A stretch of 64,000 bases of DNA from positions 22,902,066-22,966,065 of the forward strand of contig NC_012872.2 in assembly GCF_000003195.3 (NCBI RefSeq), in the 5' to 3' direction. Position numbers and translations under genes: made by a program. The notes below the pieces were generated by a model, which saw only the letters and a program-made list of their open reading frames with translations, did not search any database and had not been told where the DNA came from. Source of the stretch: Sorghum bicolor (lineage: Eukaryota; Streptophyta; Magnoliopsida; Poales; Poaceae). Shown here in pieces: positions 45,156 to 54,988 of this stretch (position 1 is the stretch's first letter; each line of letters begins with the position of its first letter).

Positions 45156-46646
45156 GCTATGGACCAAATGGGTTCATCATCCTTGTCAAAGAAATTTGCA
45201 TACAAGTTTTTTCAAGCTTCACCCGGATTTATGAACTTCAAAGTGTCTACCAAATCATCTTGGGTAATTGAAAGATGGAACAGCTTGAATTCAAATCTAC
45301 TTGCACAGTCCCTACGCAGAAACTTGTGGTTTTGCAAATTTTTGAAAAGAAAGAAAGAGTATGTTCCTTGAATGACTCTTCTCAAGTCGCTCAAATTTTG
45401 TAAGTGGTTCCTCACCAAGGCATAAGGATTTGATGCCTTCTCCTTGATCATCCTACCTCTAAAGGCTTATCTGGTGTTTTGGGTAGGTATGGTAATAGTG
45501 GAATCATACTTACCCTGCATATATTGTCGTGTCAAACCTAGGACCATACTGGAGGGAGTGCGCCATACCCTTAGATCAGAATGTGCATCTGTGTGGGATT
45601 TTTGGTGGAAGTCCTAATTCTAAATATTCTGGGTCACTCCTTGCAACATGAATCTCTTTTATTTGAATGATATGAGGAACTGAGAAGGAAATAGGTGATA
45701 AATTTTTTTTGAACGGGTATGGATTTGCCCCGTTTGCCTTTTGGCTTGTCATATATTTTTTTCTTCTTTTTTTCGAATAGCCCATTCCTTTATTGCTGAT
45801 GAAAGAACACGTGGAAGAGAGCTTCATAGTAATGAATGAAAGGAATGTAACTGGATGCGCAATTCTCAGGTTGAGATATTGGCATTTTTATTTGGTGGAT
45901 ATATGGGCGCAACTCTAGTGTAAGAGTTGGCGTATTTTTGGGTGGATGGAAAAAAACATGTTGTACGCAACTTCTTAGTGTGAGAGATGGCTTTATTTGG
46001 TGGGTTCAAGTGAATTCCGATCTTGGAGGCATGAAACATCTCTCGACAGCGGTCCAAAAATTTGACCAAACTCAACACAGAGTAAGCAGCATATGTAGAA
46101 GGTTCATCATAAAGAGATATATTTGGCCATTGGTAGGTAAAAGCTTAATCATTCAAGGAATTTGCTATATGAATTTTTAACTTTGTAAAATAAAAAACCA
46201 AGTACTTTGCAAAGACTAGCAAGCATCATATCATCCTACTGTATCACATCCGTCAATTACTTAGATAAAATGGGGTCTCTAACAAAGTGTTCATAAATTC
46301 ACAGGAATTTTAGCGAGAAATAAAAGGGATGCAAAACATTTTGAACGAAGGAGACAAGTTGATGGAGAATGAAGGTACAATATTTAAACTTTTATTTATA
46401 AAACTTTTTTTTAAAATTTAAATGAGGGGAGCATTTATACAAACTGAGTTTTCATGATGATGTGCTTCTCCCCCACACTTGTTTTCTTTCCTGTCTTTGA
46501 TTAGTCACAGAAAAATATATACATTCCAGAAAACAAGTGCTCAAAAGAAAAGATATTTTCATTGATAATTTAGATAGGCACAATCACATCAAAAGGGAAA
46601 ATGGTTGAAAAAGGGAAAGCGTGCCTATTTTATTTGTAGGGGGTTC
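45156..46646 (-). other. Element G non-coding interior
   Basis: No sustained reading frame and nothing I recognise. A second PPT-like box, CTCCCCCACACTTG, sits at 46468-46481 with the same CACACTTG variant as G's own PPT. Confidence 0.55.
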
Positions 46647-47155
46647 TTACAAACTTTTAAGAACATGCTCCACCCCTGCTGCCTTAGAGATCCTATGCAG
46701 CTGACCGCCATAGCCGCAGCGCATCTCATCTAATTCGTCCTTAAGTCCTTTGACACTAAGACGAGCCTTGGCTATGTGATCATGAGCTCTCTCTGCACTA
46801 GTGTGGGTGCTCCTATTGCTTGCACAGAGTGGGGTGATGGTTGGCCCTTTGGGCAGCTGCTCAACCTCACTATTGCTAAAGAAACCTTTAGGATATCCCC
46901 TGATGACAGTCCTAATGAACTTGTGTTTAGCGCCTAACGTTTCTGCTAAGGGCAAGGCTTTGCTAGCTGAAGCTTCGTCCTTACGAAAAAGTCCCTTCGC
47001 ATACTCTCCATCAGGTTTGTGTATCCCTCTAATTAAATATGAGCGATTATCATAAACGGGAGACGACAGAGATGGCTCTTCGCAAGACGAAGGCATGACA
47101 GTAGCTCCCTTGCTAAGTCCACCACCACCAGTAGTCTTCTTCTTCCGTCCTAGTT
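46647..47155 (-). pseudogene. Unknown ORF of element G, N-terminus cut
   Basis: About 170 codons on the minus strand from the D junction to a stop at 46647. Basic/Gly-rich start (G-R-K-K-K-T-T-G-G-G-G), a central Ser/Lys/Ala part and a C-terminal helix-rich segment (A-H-D-H-I-A-K-A-R-L-S-V-K-G-L-K-D-E-L-D). I recognise no family. It may be a gag tail or a transduced sequence. The reading frame is open into the D LTR only by chance. Confidence 0.45.
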
Positions 47156-47302
47156 TGTTGGGTATTTTAAACGCAAACAGAAAAATCCGCAAGCGCATGG
47201 ATACCGATGTAGCTTTCACCCGGGAGTATTCCAGAGTATCGATTTTGCACAGAGAACGTGAGTGTACTAATTAAGATTCAAGATCGCCCAAGGATAACTA
47301 GA
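47156..47302 (-). repeat. D LTR terminal fragment, reverse
   Basis: 147 bp matching the end of the D LTR (compare 47562-47708). Breaks off inside the LTR and is joined to gag-tail sequence. Confidence 0.85.
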
Positions 47303-47561
47303 AAGGATGAGGGGGTTGGAGATCTCGAATGTGGTGATGTTGGATAGACCAATGGATTGTGAAGATGTTGCATATGAGCATGGAGTAAATGAAGTGGCTA
47401 TGAAATAAATTCCATGCTCATTAATGCTTAGAGTGAAATCCATGTGGTACGGTGAAAATGATAAAGTGAGTGTGGTAAAAAAGGAAAAGAAAAAGGATAC
47501 ACGGACGACTTGGTTCGAAACTAGCACAGCTACCGTTCCCCGACAACGGCGCCAGAAAGCT
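47303..47561 (-). pseudogene. gag: Collapsed D interior: gag tail plus leader
   Basis: Encodes the same tail as element C Gag (I-N-E-H-G-I-x-F-I-A-T-S-F-T-P, about 47430-47375), joined directly to leader sequence and PBS. Nearly the whole interior is deleted. It shows that D carries the C-type gag. Confidence 0.75.
47534..47554 (-). promoter_or_regulatory. Primer-binding site of D
   Basis: Minus strand TGGCGCCGTTGTCGGGGAACG, 7 bp after the LTR end at 47562. Confidence 0.85.
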
Positions 47562-48840
47562 TGTTGGGTATTGTAAACGCAAAAAGAAAAATCCGCAAGC
47601 GCACGGATACCGATGTAGCTTTCACCCGGGAGTATTCCAGAGTATCGATTTTCCACAGAGAACGTGAGTGTACTAATTAAGATTCAAGATCGCCCAAGGA
47701 TAACTATATGATTATTTTTGGTGGGAAGAGAGGAGGTTTCCTGAGAGTTCTCTAGTTGATCTAAGAATCAAGAATTACTTCAAGATAATCTATATCGGGA
47801 CATCAGAGCACTAACCACGGAAAGAGATGAGAAGGGGGCTAGGAAGGTCTGACTACGGTCCTACAAACACCGATCCGAACGTGGTGGAATACGTCGACCG
47901 TTAGGGCTGTCACTACCCTAAGGCTACCACAACAATCCGCAGGATTGGGTGCAATTCCAGGTAATCGCAAGACTAAACACCACGTCTAATCTATTAATTA
48001 CTACTCTAGCGTTATAAAGACTAGAGCACTTGATGCAAGCGGGAATCCAATAAATAACTTGAATGTAAATAAAAGTAATTAGAGAACTCAGGAATTATGA
48101 ATTGAAGAACCTGGAGAACGATGAAGAACGAACCAGTTGCTGCAAAAGTACAATGTTGAGGAAGATCTGACAGATCCGACTCCTCCTCCGCTCTCCTCTT
48201 CTCTCTCCCTATTTTCTAGATTACAACTAGAACTAACTAGAACTAGAACTAGAGGAACTAGAACTAGAACTAGATGAACTAGAACTAGATCTAGATGAAC
48301 TAGAGGTAGAACTAGAAGAACTAGAGGGATCCTCTCTACTTGGATGAAGAATTGAAACCCTAACTTTGATTCTGTAGACGAGGTATGATCTCCAGGGGCC
48401 AGGGGGTCTGGTTTTATCGTTCCTTCAAGTGAATCTGGGCCGTCGGATCAAACCGACATTAATCGCACGGTTTTCCTTGATCCTTTAGGTCGGTGGAGCA
48501 TAATCCGCGAAACGTGTCCTGATTGGGCACTGTAGCTGGGCGGGCGCCCAGAAGGGTTGGGCGGGCGCCCCGCCTCCGAGCCCGATCGCCTTCCTGTTCG
48601 GTCCCGTGGCTTCTGGAGTCTTCTAGATGATAGAAAATTGTGCAGCACGTTAATATCTCTATGTAAACCCGACATGTGGGCATTTCTTCCGTATTTCCTG
48701 ATAACCCCCTGCAGAAATAGACAAACACCAAAACTCGTGGAATTCTGTCAGATAAAACCCTAAGTCTAGGTGTTGCTTGCATTTGGATCCTTTTCTATGA
48801 TTAGTTGATGGTTAAATGTGAGCATTAAGGACCGTCAACA
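47562..48840 (-). repeat. D LTR, reverse (1279 bp), shared by two interiors
   Basis: Complete LTR with a PBS on its left and a PPT on its right. It is thus the 5' LTR of the collapsed copy to the left and the 3' LTR of the copy to the right. Contains the GGGCGCCC pair (48538-48571) and CTAGTT minisatellite (48224-48325). Confidence 0.88.
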
Positions 48841-49903
48841 AGCTCCCCCAAGCTTAACCTTTGCTCGTCCCTGAGCAAAGATGAACTCAAGAGTTTCTGC
48901 AGTGGTTTCATAACTTAAAGATACACATGCGTTTAAACAAGATCTCATCTCTGGTTAGAGTAAACTGTTAAGACTTAAAACTTACTCATTTACCTTTCAC
49001 CATGGGACTTGTAACCGTCACTTATGTCTTGAGTAGTTAAAAGATAGAACAGTCTAGTCAAGCACCATGTCTCTTGTTCTTCGATTAACTATAGCTCTGG
49101 AGTTTTTGCAGATTTTCAAATAAAACTCAGAGATTCCTTGTATGACTTTCTCTAGTCTCTCTTTTGTGGTATTTCTGGATCCTTACCAAGGCAGTAATGG
49201 TGTATGCCTTCTCTCAAAGTATGTGGTATTTTTGGTATGAGGCATAGTGACATTGCCTTCTCTCTCACCCTACTCTAATAAGGCTTTTGATATCTGGAGC
49301 TCATAGGTGGGAGACAGCTAATACATACTTACAAGACATTTATTGCATAGTCAAACCATGGATCCAGAAGAACAAGTCAATAAGTCAAATCAAGATGTGC
49401 ATGTGTGGCGAATGAATGGTGCATGGTAATGATGGTGATAACAATGGTGAAAGTCTAATTCTACTAGTGCCCTCTTGAGGGGATACATACCTTTCTTCCT
49501 CGTTTGAAACTTTCAGGGAGAATGAGATGCTCTGTATTTTCTTTTTCTTTCTTTTTCTTTTTTTTTCTTTTCTCTCAGGTGGGTATCTTGTACCCCTAAT
49601 TCTACTGTCGGACACTTGTCCATTTTTACCTCTCGTCTCACTTTTTCTTCTTCTTTTTTTTTCTTTCGAGGTTCCGGGCACTTGCCCCTTTTTATTTCCT
49701 CGTATTCTTCTTTTTTTTTCTCATTTTTTCTTTAGAGCACTCATCTCATGAGATAATATAGCAAGTGGTAGTAACAAGATAACTTGAGCATTTATTTCAT
49801 AGGGAAAAAAATAGAAATATTTTTGGCTATTCTCTCCCGGATTAGGAGTAGAATATTTTTGGGTGGTTCTGGAGATGGAAATGGGTATATGTGGATGGTA
49901 CTT
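48841..49903 (-). mobile_element. D element interior (3' part), reverse
   Basis: PPT box at 48841-48880, then non-coding sequence colinear with element C 19910-20945. Cut at 49903 by an E LTR. T-rich tracts at 49535-49730. Confidence 0.8.
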
Positions 49904-50820
49904 TGTGGCAGAACCTCCTAAGTGTTTGGGCCCACCGACACCTGCCATTGTCCTAAGGACCTCTGACGGTGATGCCGGGAGTCCTCCCACTTTTAGAAGT
50001 CCGATGAGCATTGCTGGGCGCTCATTCCACTGTTACCTGTGGCGTACCAAGCTGGCTCGTCCTGACCACTGGTAATGGTCAAACAACGAGAACTGCTTCT
50101 TCTCGCCCTTACAGGATAGCAAGTGGCCACCTTAACACCAGGATCATTCGTTGCGAAGATAAAGCAGTAACTCAACGACACAAGACCAAAATAACCTTTC
50201 AGAGTGAAACAGCGGAAGTATTACATAACTTAATTTATAAAAGGAGTTCTTCCAAATAGTAGAGTGTTATTACAAGCCTGGTCCAGCGGAGCAACAGAGA
50301 CTTTAGTACAGACAGAACAAATTTACAGACCCTGCCCATGGGTCGCGCTCATTCTTCTTCGTCGTCAACCTCGACGACGGTCACACAACAGGGTCCGAAA
50401 CAAGTCGGCTCCTGAGCTTCACCTGCAACAGGGGTATTGAAACCCTGAGTACGGGAGTACTCAACAAGACTTATCCGACGGGAAAAGAGGAGAATTTAGG
50501 GATGCAGGCTTAGGGTAGACAAGGGGTGGCTGAGCAAGGAGCCAAAGTGTTTTGCGTAAAGCTTACTAGTAGTGCATCCTTATTTTCAAGTTTTACCCCG
50601 AATTCCTCCCTCGCAGAGGCAGAGGAATTCGAGGATAGTCTAACTGGTTGTTCCCCATAGACGAATCCGTGAGTTCCTAGTCCTATCATTAAGTATTATT
50701 CATCGATGGCCATAGCTTCATGTCGCTATGAGTCCGGGAATTGGGATCCGAACCTCATAAGACATTTTCCCCTTTCTCATTTTATCACTTAGTTGCATAT
50801 TTAACTACGATGAGGGTCGA
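49904..50820 (-). repeat. E LTR end, reverse, running into gap
   Basis: TGTGGCAGAACCTCC start; colinear with 60745-61661 with about four substitutions and one indel by eye. The left flank is the D interior (possible TSD TACTT, 49899-49903). The remainder is hidden by the N run. Confidence 0.85.
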
Positions 50821-50920
50821 NNNNNNNNNNNNNNNNNNNNNNNNNNNNNNNNNNNNNNNNNNNNNNNNNNNNNNNNNNNNNNNNNNNNNNNNNNNNNNNN
50901 NNNNNNNNNNNNNNNNNNNN
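50821..50920. other. Assembly gap (100 N)
   Basis: Exactly 100 N, the usual placeholder for a scaffold join of unknown size. The left side is an LTR, the right side satellite. Confidence 0.99.
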
Positions 50921-53900
50921 GCAAGTTCTACAGTTGGGACTATAGCGGACAGTGCTAATCTTGATGCAAGATAGATGCACGGTCTGCATGGAATGTACCA
51001 TATGCTTAGAAATTAATTTGGACACACCCGATAGAACTCCTTGATGATGTGTGTCATATGGAATCTCGCTTTGGTGTGCTTAGAGACAGTATTAGTTTTG
51101 GTGCAAGATATCTGCACGGTTTGCGCCTAATGTACCAAAGTCTAAGAAACCATTTTTTAGCACCTGTTGGTACTCCTAGGTGAAGAGGCTCATGTGGAGG
51201 CTCGGTTCGGTCTGTTTAGAGAGAGTGCTAATCTTGATGCAAGATAGGTGCACGATTTGCATGGAACATACCATATGCTCAGAAATCAATTTGGACGAAC
51301 TAGATCTAACTCCTATGTGACATCTGTCATATGGAATCTCACTTCGGTCCGTTTAGAGACAGTGTTAGTTTCCATGCAAGATAGGTGCACGGTTTGCACC
51401 TAATGCACCGTAGGATAAGAAACCATTTTGAACGCATCTGATGGTACTCCTAGGTCAAGGGGCTCAAGTGAAACCTCGGTTTGGTCTGTTTGGAGATAGT
51501 GCTAATCTTGATGCAAGATAGATGCACGGTTTGCATGGAACATACGATATGCTCAGAAATCAATTAGGACGCACCTGATATAACTCCTTGATGATGTGTG
51601 TCATATGGAATATTGCTTCGGTTCGTTTAGAGACAGTGTTAGTTTTGGTAGAAGATATGTGCATGGTTTACGCCTAATGCACCATAGGCTAAGAAACCAT
51701 TTTAGACGCACCCGATGGTACTCGTAGTTGAAGAGGCTCAAGTGGAGGCTCGATTTGGTTTGTTCGGATATAGTGCTAATCTTGATGCAAGATAGTTGCA
51801 CAGTTTGCATGGAACGTATCATATGTTAAGAAATCAATATGGACGCACCCAATGGAACTTCTAGATGACGTGTGTCATATGGGATCTCGCTTCGGTGTGT
51901 TTGGAGACAATATTAGTTTTGGTGCAAGATAGGTGCATAGTTTGTGCCTAATGCACCATAGTCTAAGAAACCATTTTTGACGCACCTGTTTGTACTCCTA
52001 GATGAAGAGGCTCAAGTGGAAGCTCGGTTTGATATGTTTGGAGATAGTGCTAGTCTTGATGCAAGATAGGTGCATGATTTGCAAGGAACATACCATATGC
52101 TTAGAAATCAATTTAGACGCACCCAATGGAACTCCTATATGACGTGTGTCATATGGAATCTTGCTTCTGTCCGTTTGTAGACATCATAAGTTTTAGTGCA
52201 AGATAGGTGTACAGTTTGCACCTAATGCACCATAGTCTAAGAAACCATTTTGGACACACTATTTTTTACTCCTTGGTGAAGAGGCTCAAGTGGAAGCTTA
52301 GTTCGGTCAATTTGGAGATAGTGCTAATCCTTAAGCAAGGTAGGTGCATGGTTTGCATGGAACATACCATATGCTTGGAAATCAATTTGGATGCACCCAA
52401 TGGAACTCCTTGATGACGTGTGTCATATGGAATCTCGCTTCGGTCCATTTGAAGACATTGTTAGTTTCGGCGCAAGATAGGTGCACAGTTTGCACCTAAT
52501 GCACCATAGTCTAAGAAACCGTTTTGGACGCACTTGTCGGTACTCCTAGGTAAAGGGGCTCAAGTGGATGCTCGGTTCAGTCTGTTTGGAGATAGTGCTA
52601 ATCTTGATGCAAGATAGATGCACGGTTTGCATGGAACATGTCAAATGCTTGGAAATCAATCTTGACGCACTTGATGGAACTCCTAGATGACGTGTGTCAT
52701 ACGAAATCTTGCTTCGGTCTGTTTGGAGACAGTGTTAGTTTTGGTGCAAGATAGGTGCAAGGTTTGCACATAATGCAGCATAGGCTAAGAAACTATTTCG
52801 AAATGGTTTGCATGGAACATACCTTATGCTTCAAAATCATTTTGGATGCACCCGATGGAACTCATTGATGACGTGTGTCATATGGAATCTCGCTTCGGTC
52901 CATTTGGAGACATTGTTAGTTTTGGTGCAAGATAGGTGCACGGTTTGCATGGAACATACCAAATGCTTGGAAATCAATCTGGACGCACATGATGGAACTC
53001 CTAGATGACGTGTGTCATACAAAATCTTGTTGTGGTCTGTTTGGTGACAATGTTAGTTTCAGTGCAAGATAGATGCAAGATTTGCACATAACGCAGCATA
53101 GGCCTAGAAACTATTTTGGACGCACTCGATGGTACTCCTAGGTAAAAGGCTGAAGTGAAAGCTCGGTTTGGTCTATTTGGAGATAGTGCTAATCTTGATG
53201 CAAGATAGATGCACAGTCTGCATGGAACGTCCATATGCTTAGAAATTAATTTGGACACACCCGATAGAACTCCTTGATGACGTGTGTCATATGGAATCTC
53301 GCTTTGGTGTGCTTAGAGACAGTATTAGTTTCGGTGCAATATATGTGTACGGTTTGCGCCTAATGCTCCTAAGTCTAAGAAACCATTTTGGAAGCACCTG
53401 TTGGTACTCCTAGGTGAAGAGGCTCAAGTGGAGGCTCGGTCGGTCTGTTTAGAGATAGTGCTAATCTTGATGCAAGATAGGTGCACGATTTGCATGGAAC
53501 ATACCATATGGAATCTTGCTTTGGTGTGCTTAGAGATAGTATTAATTTCGGTGCAAGATATGTGCACGGTTTGCGCCTAATGCACCAAAGTCTAAGAAAC
53601 CATTTTGGAAGCACCTGTTGGTACTCCTAGGTGAAGAAGCTCAAGTGGAGGCTCAGTTCGGCCTGTTTAGAGATAGTGCTAATCTTGATGCAAGATAGGT
53701 GCACGATTTGCATGGAACATACCATATGCTCAGAAATCAATTTGGACGCACCAGATGGAACTCCTAGATGACATGTGTCATATGGAATCTCACTTTAGTC
53801 CGTTTAGAGACAGTGTTAGTTTCGGTGCAAGATAGGTGCACGGTTTGCACCTAATGCACCATAGGATAAGAAACCATTTTGGACACACCCGATGGTACTC

Positions 53901-54988
53901 TTAGGTAAATGGCTCATGTGAAAGCTCGGTTTGGTCTATTTGGAGATAGTGCTAATTTTGATGCAAGATAGTTGCACAGTTTGCTTGGAACGTATGTTAA
54001 GAAATCAGTTTAGACGCACCCAATGGAACTCCTAGATGACTTGTGTCATATGGAATCTCGCTTCGGTTTGTTTGGAGACAATGTTAGTTTCGGTGCAAGA
54101 TAGGAACATAGTTTGTGCCTAATGCATCATATTCTAATAAACCATATTTGATGCACCTGTTTGTGCTCCTAGATGAAGAGGCTCAAGTGGAAGCTCGGTT
54201 CGGTCTGTTTAGAGATAGTGTTAATCTTGATGCAAGATAGGTGCACGGTTTGCATGGAACATACCATATGCTTGGAAATTAATTTGGATGCACCCGATGG
54301 AACTCCTTGATGACGTGTGTCATATAGAATCTCGCTATAGTCTATTTAGAAATAGTGTTAGTTTCGGTGCAAGATATGTGCATGGTTTGCGCCTAATGCA
54401 CCATACTCTAAGAAACCATTTTGGAAGCACCTGTTGGTACTTCGGTGAAGAGGCTCAAGTGGAAGCTCCGTTTGATCTGTTTGGAGATAGTGCTAATCTT
54501 GATGCAAGAAAGGTGCATGATTTGCAAGGAACAAAGCATATGCTTAGAAATCAATTTGGACGCACCCAATGGAACTCCTAGATTACGTGTGTCATATGGA
54601 ATCTTGCTTCGGTCCGTTTGTAGACAGTTTGCGCCTAATGCACCATAGTCTAAAAAACAATTTTGGACACACTATTTGGTACTCCTGGGTGAAGAGGCTC
54701 AAGTGGATGTTTTATTTGGTCAGTTTGGAGATAGTGCTAATCCTTATGCAAGGTAGGTGCATGGTTTGCATGGAACATACCATATGTTTGGATATCAATT
54801 TGGATGCACCCAATGGAACTCCTTGATGACGTGTGTCATATGGAATCTCGCTTTGGTCCATTTGGAGACATTGTTAGTTTCGGTACAAGATAGGTGCACA
54901 GTTTGCACCTATTGCTTCATAGTCTATGAAACCATTTTGGACGCACTTGTTGGTACTCCTGGGTGAATGGGCTCAAGTGGATGCTCGG
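50921..54988 (+). repeat. 137-bp centromere-type satellite array, A/B dimers
   Basis: About 30 monomers. Starts of the AGTG(C/T)TA landmark at 50951, 51088, 51224, 51361, 51498, 51635, 51772, 51909, 52046 and onward give spacings of 136-138 bp. Two types alternate: A (gtgctaatcttgatgcaag, then ggtttgcatggaacatacc) and B (gtgttagtttcggtgcaag, then gtttgcacctaatgcacc). This gives a higher-order repeat of about 274 bp. Exceptions: spacings 181 (52731-52912), 81 (53457-53538), 108 (54625-54733) and a B/A chimera at 52921. Period and flavour fit the sorghum/sugarcane CEN38/SCEN repeat (identity from memory). Confidence 0.9.

Larger units (their letters stand above)
43864..47155 (-). mobile_element. 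Element G: reverse non-autonomous LTR element, partial
   Basis: 3' LTR (43864-45113), PPT box and about 2 kb of interior; the rest is replaced from 47156 by the D complex. The interior shows one unknown ORF and no pol. Its plan (PPT box, low-complexity interior, second internal PPT-like box) matches C and D though the LTR sequence differs. Confidence 0.75.

Noticed and set aside
50741..51025. Frames spanning the N gap
   Set aside because: Composed of undefined residues; not real sequence.
52207..54966. Several 60-97 codon frames in the satellite
   Set aside because: They recur with the 137-bp period and are chance openings in a tandem repeat.
50921..54988. Possible CRISPR-like regular repeat
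   Set aside because: Monomers are contiguous, with no unique spacers, and the context is a plant genome; it is a satellite.
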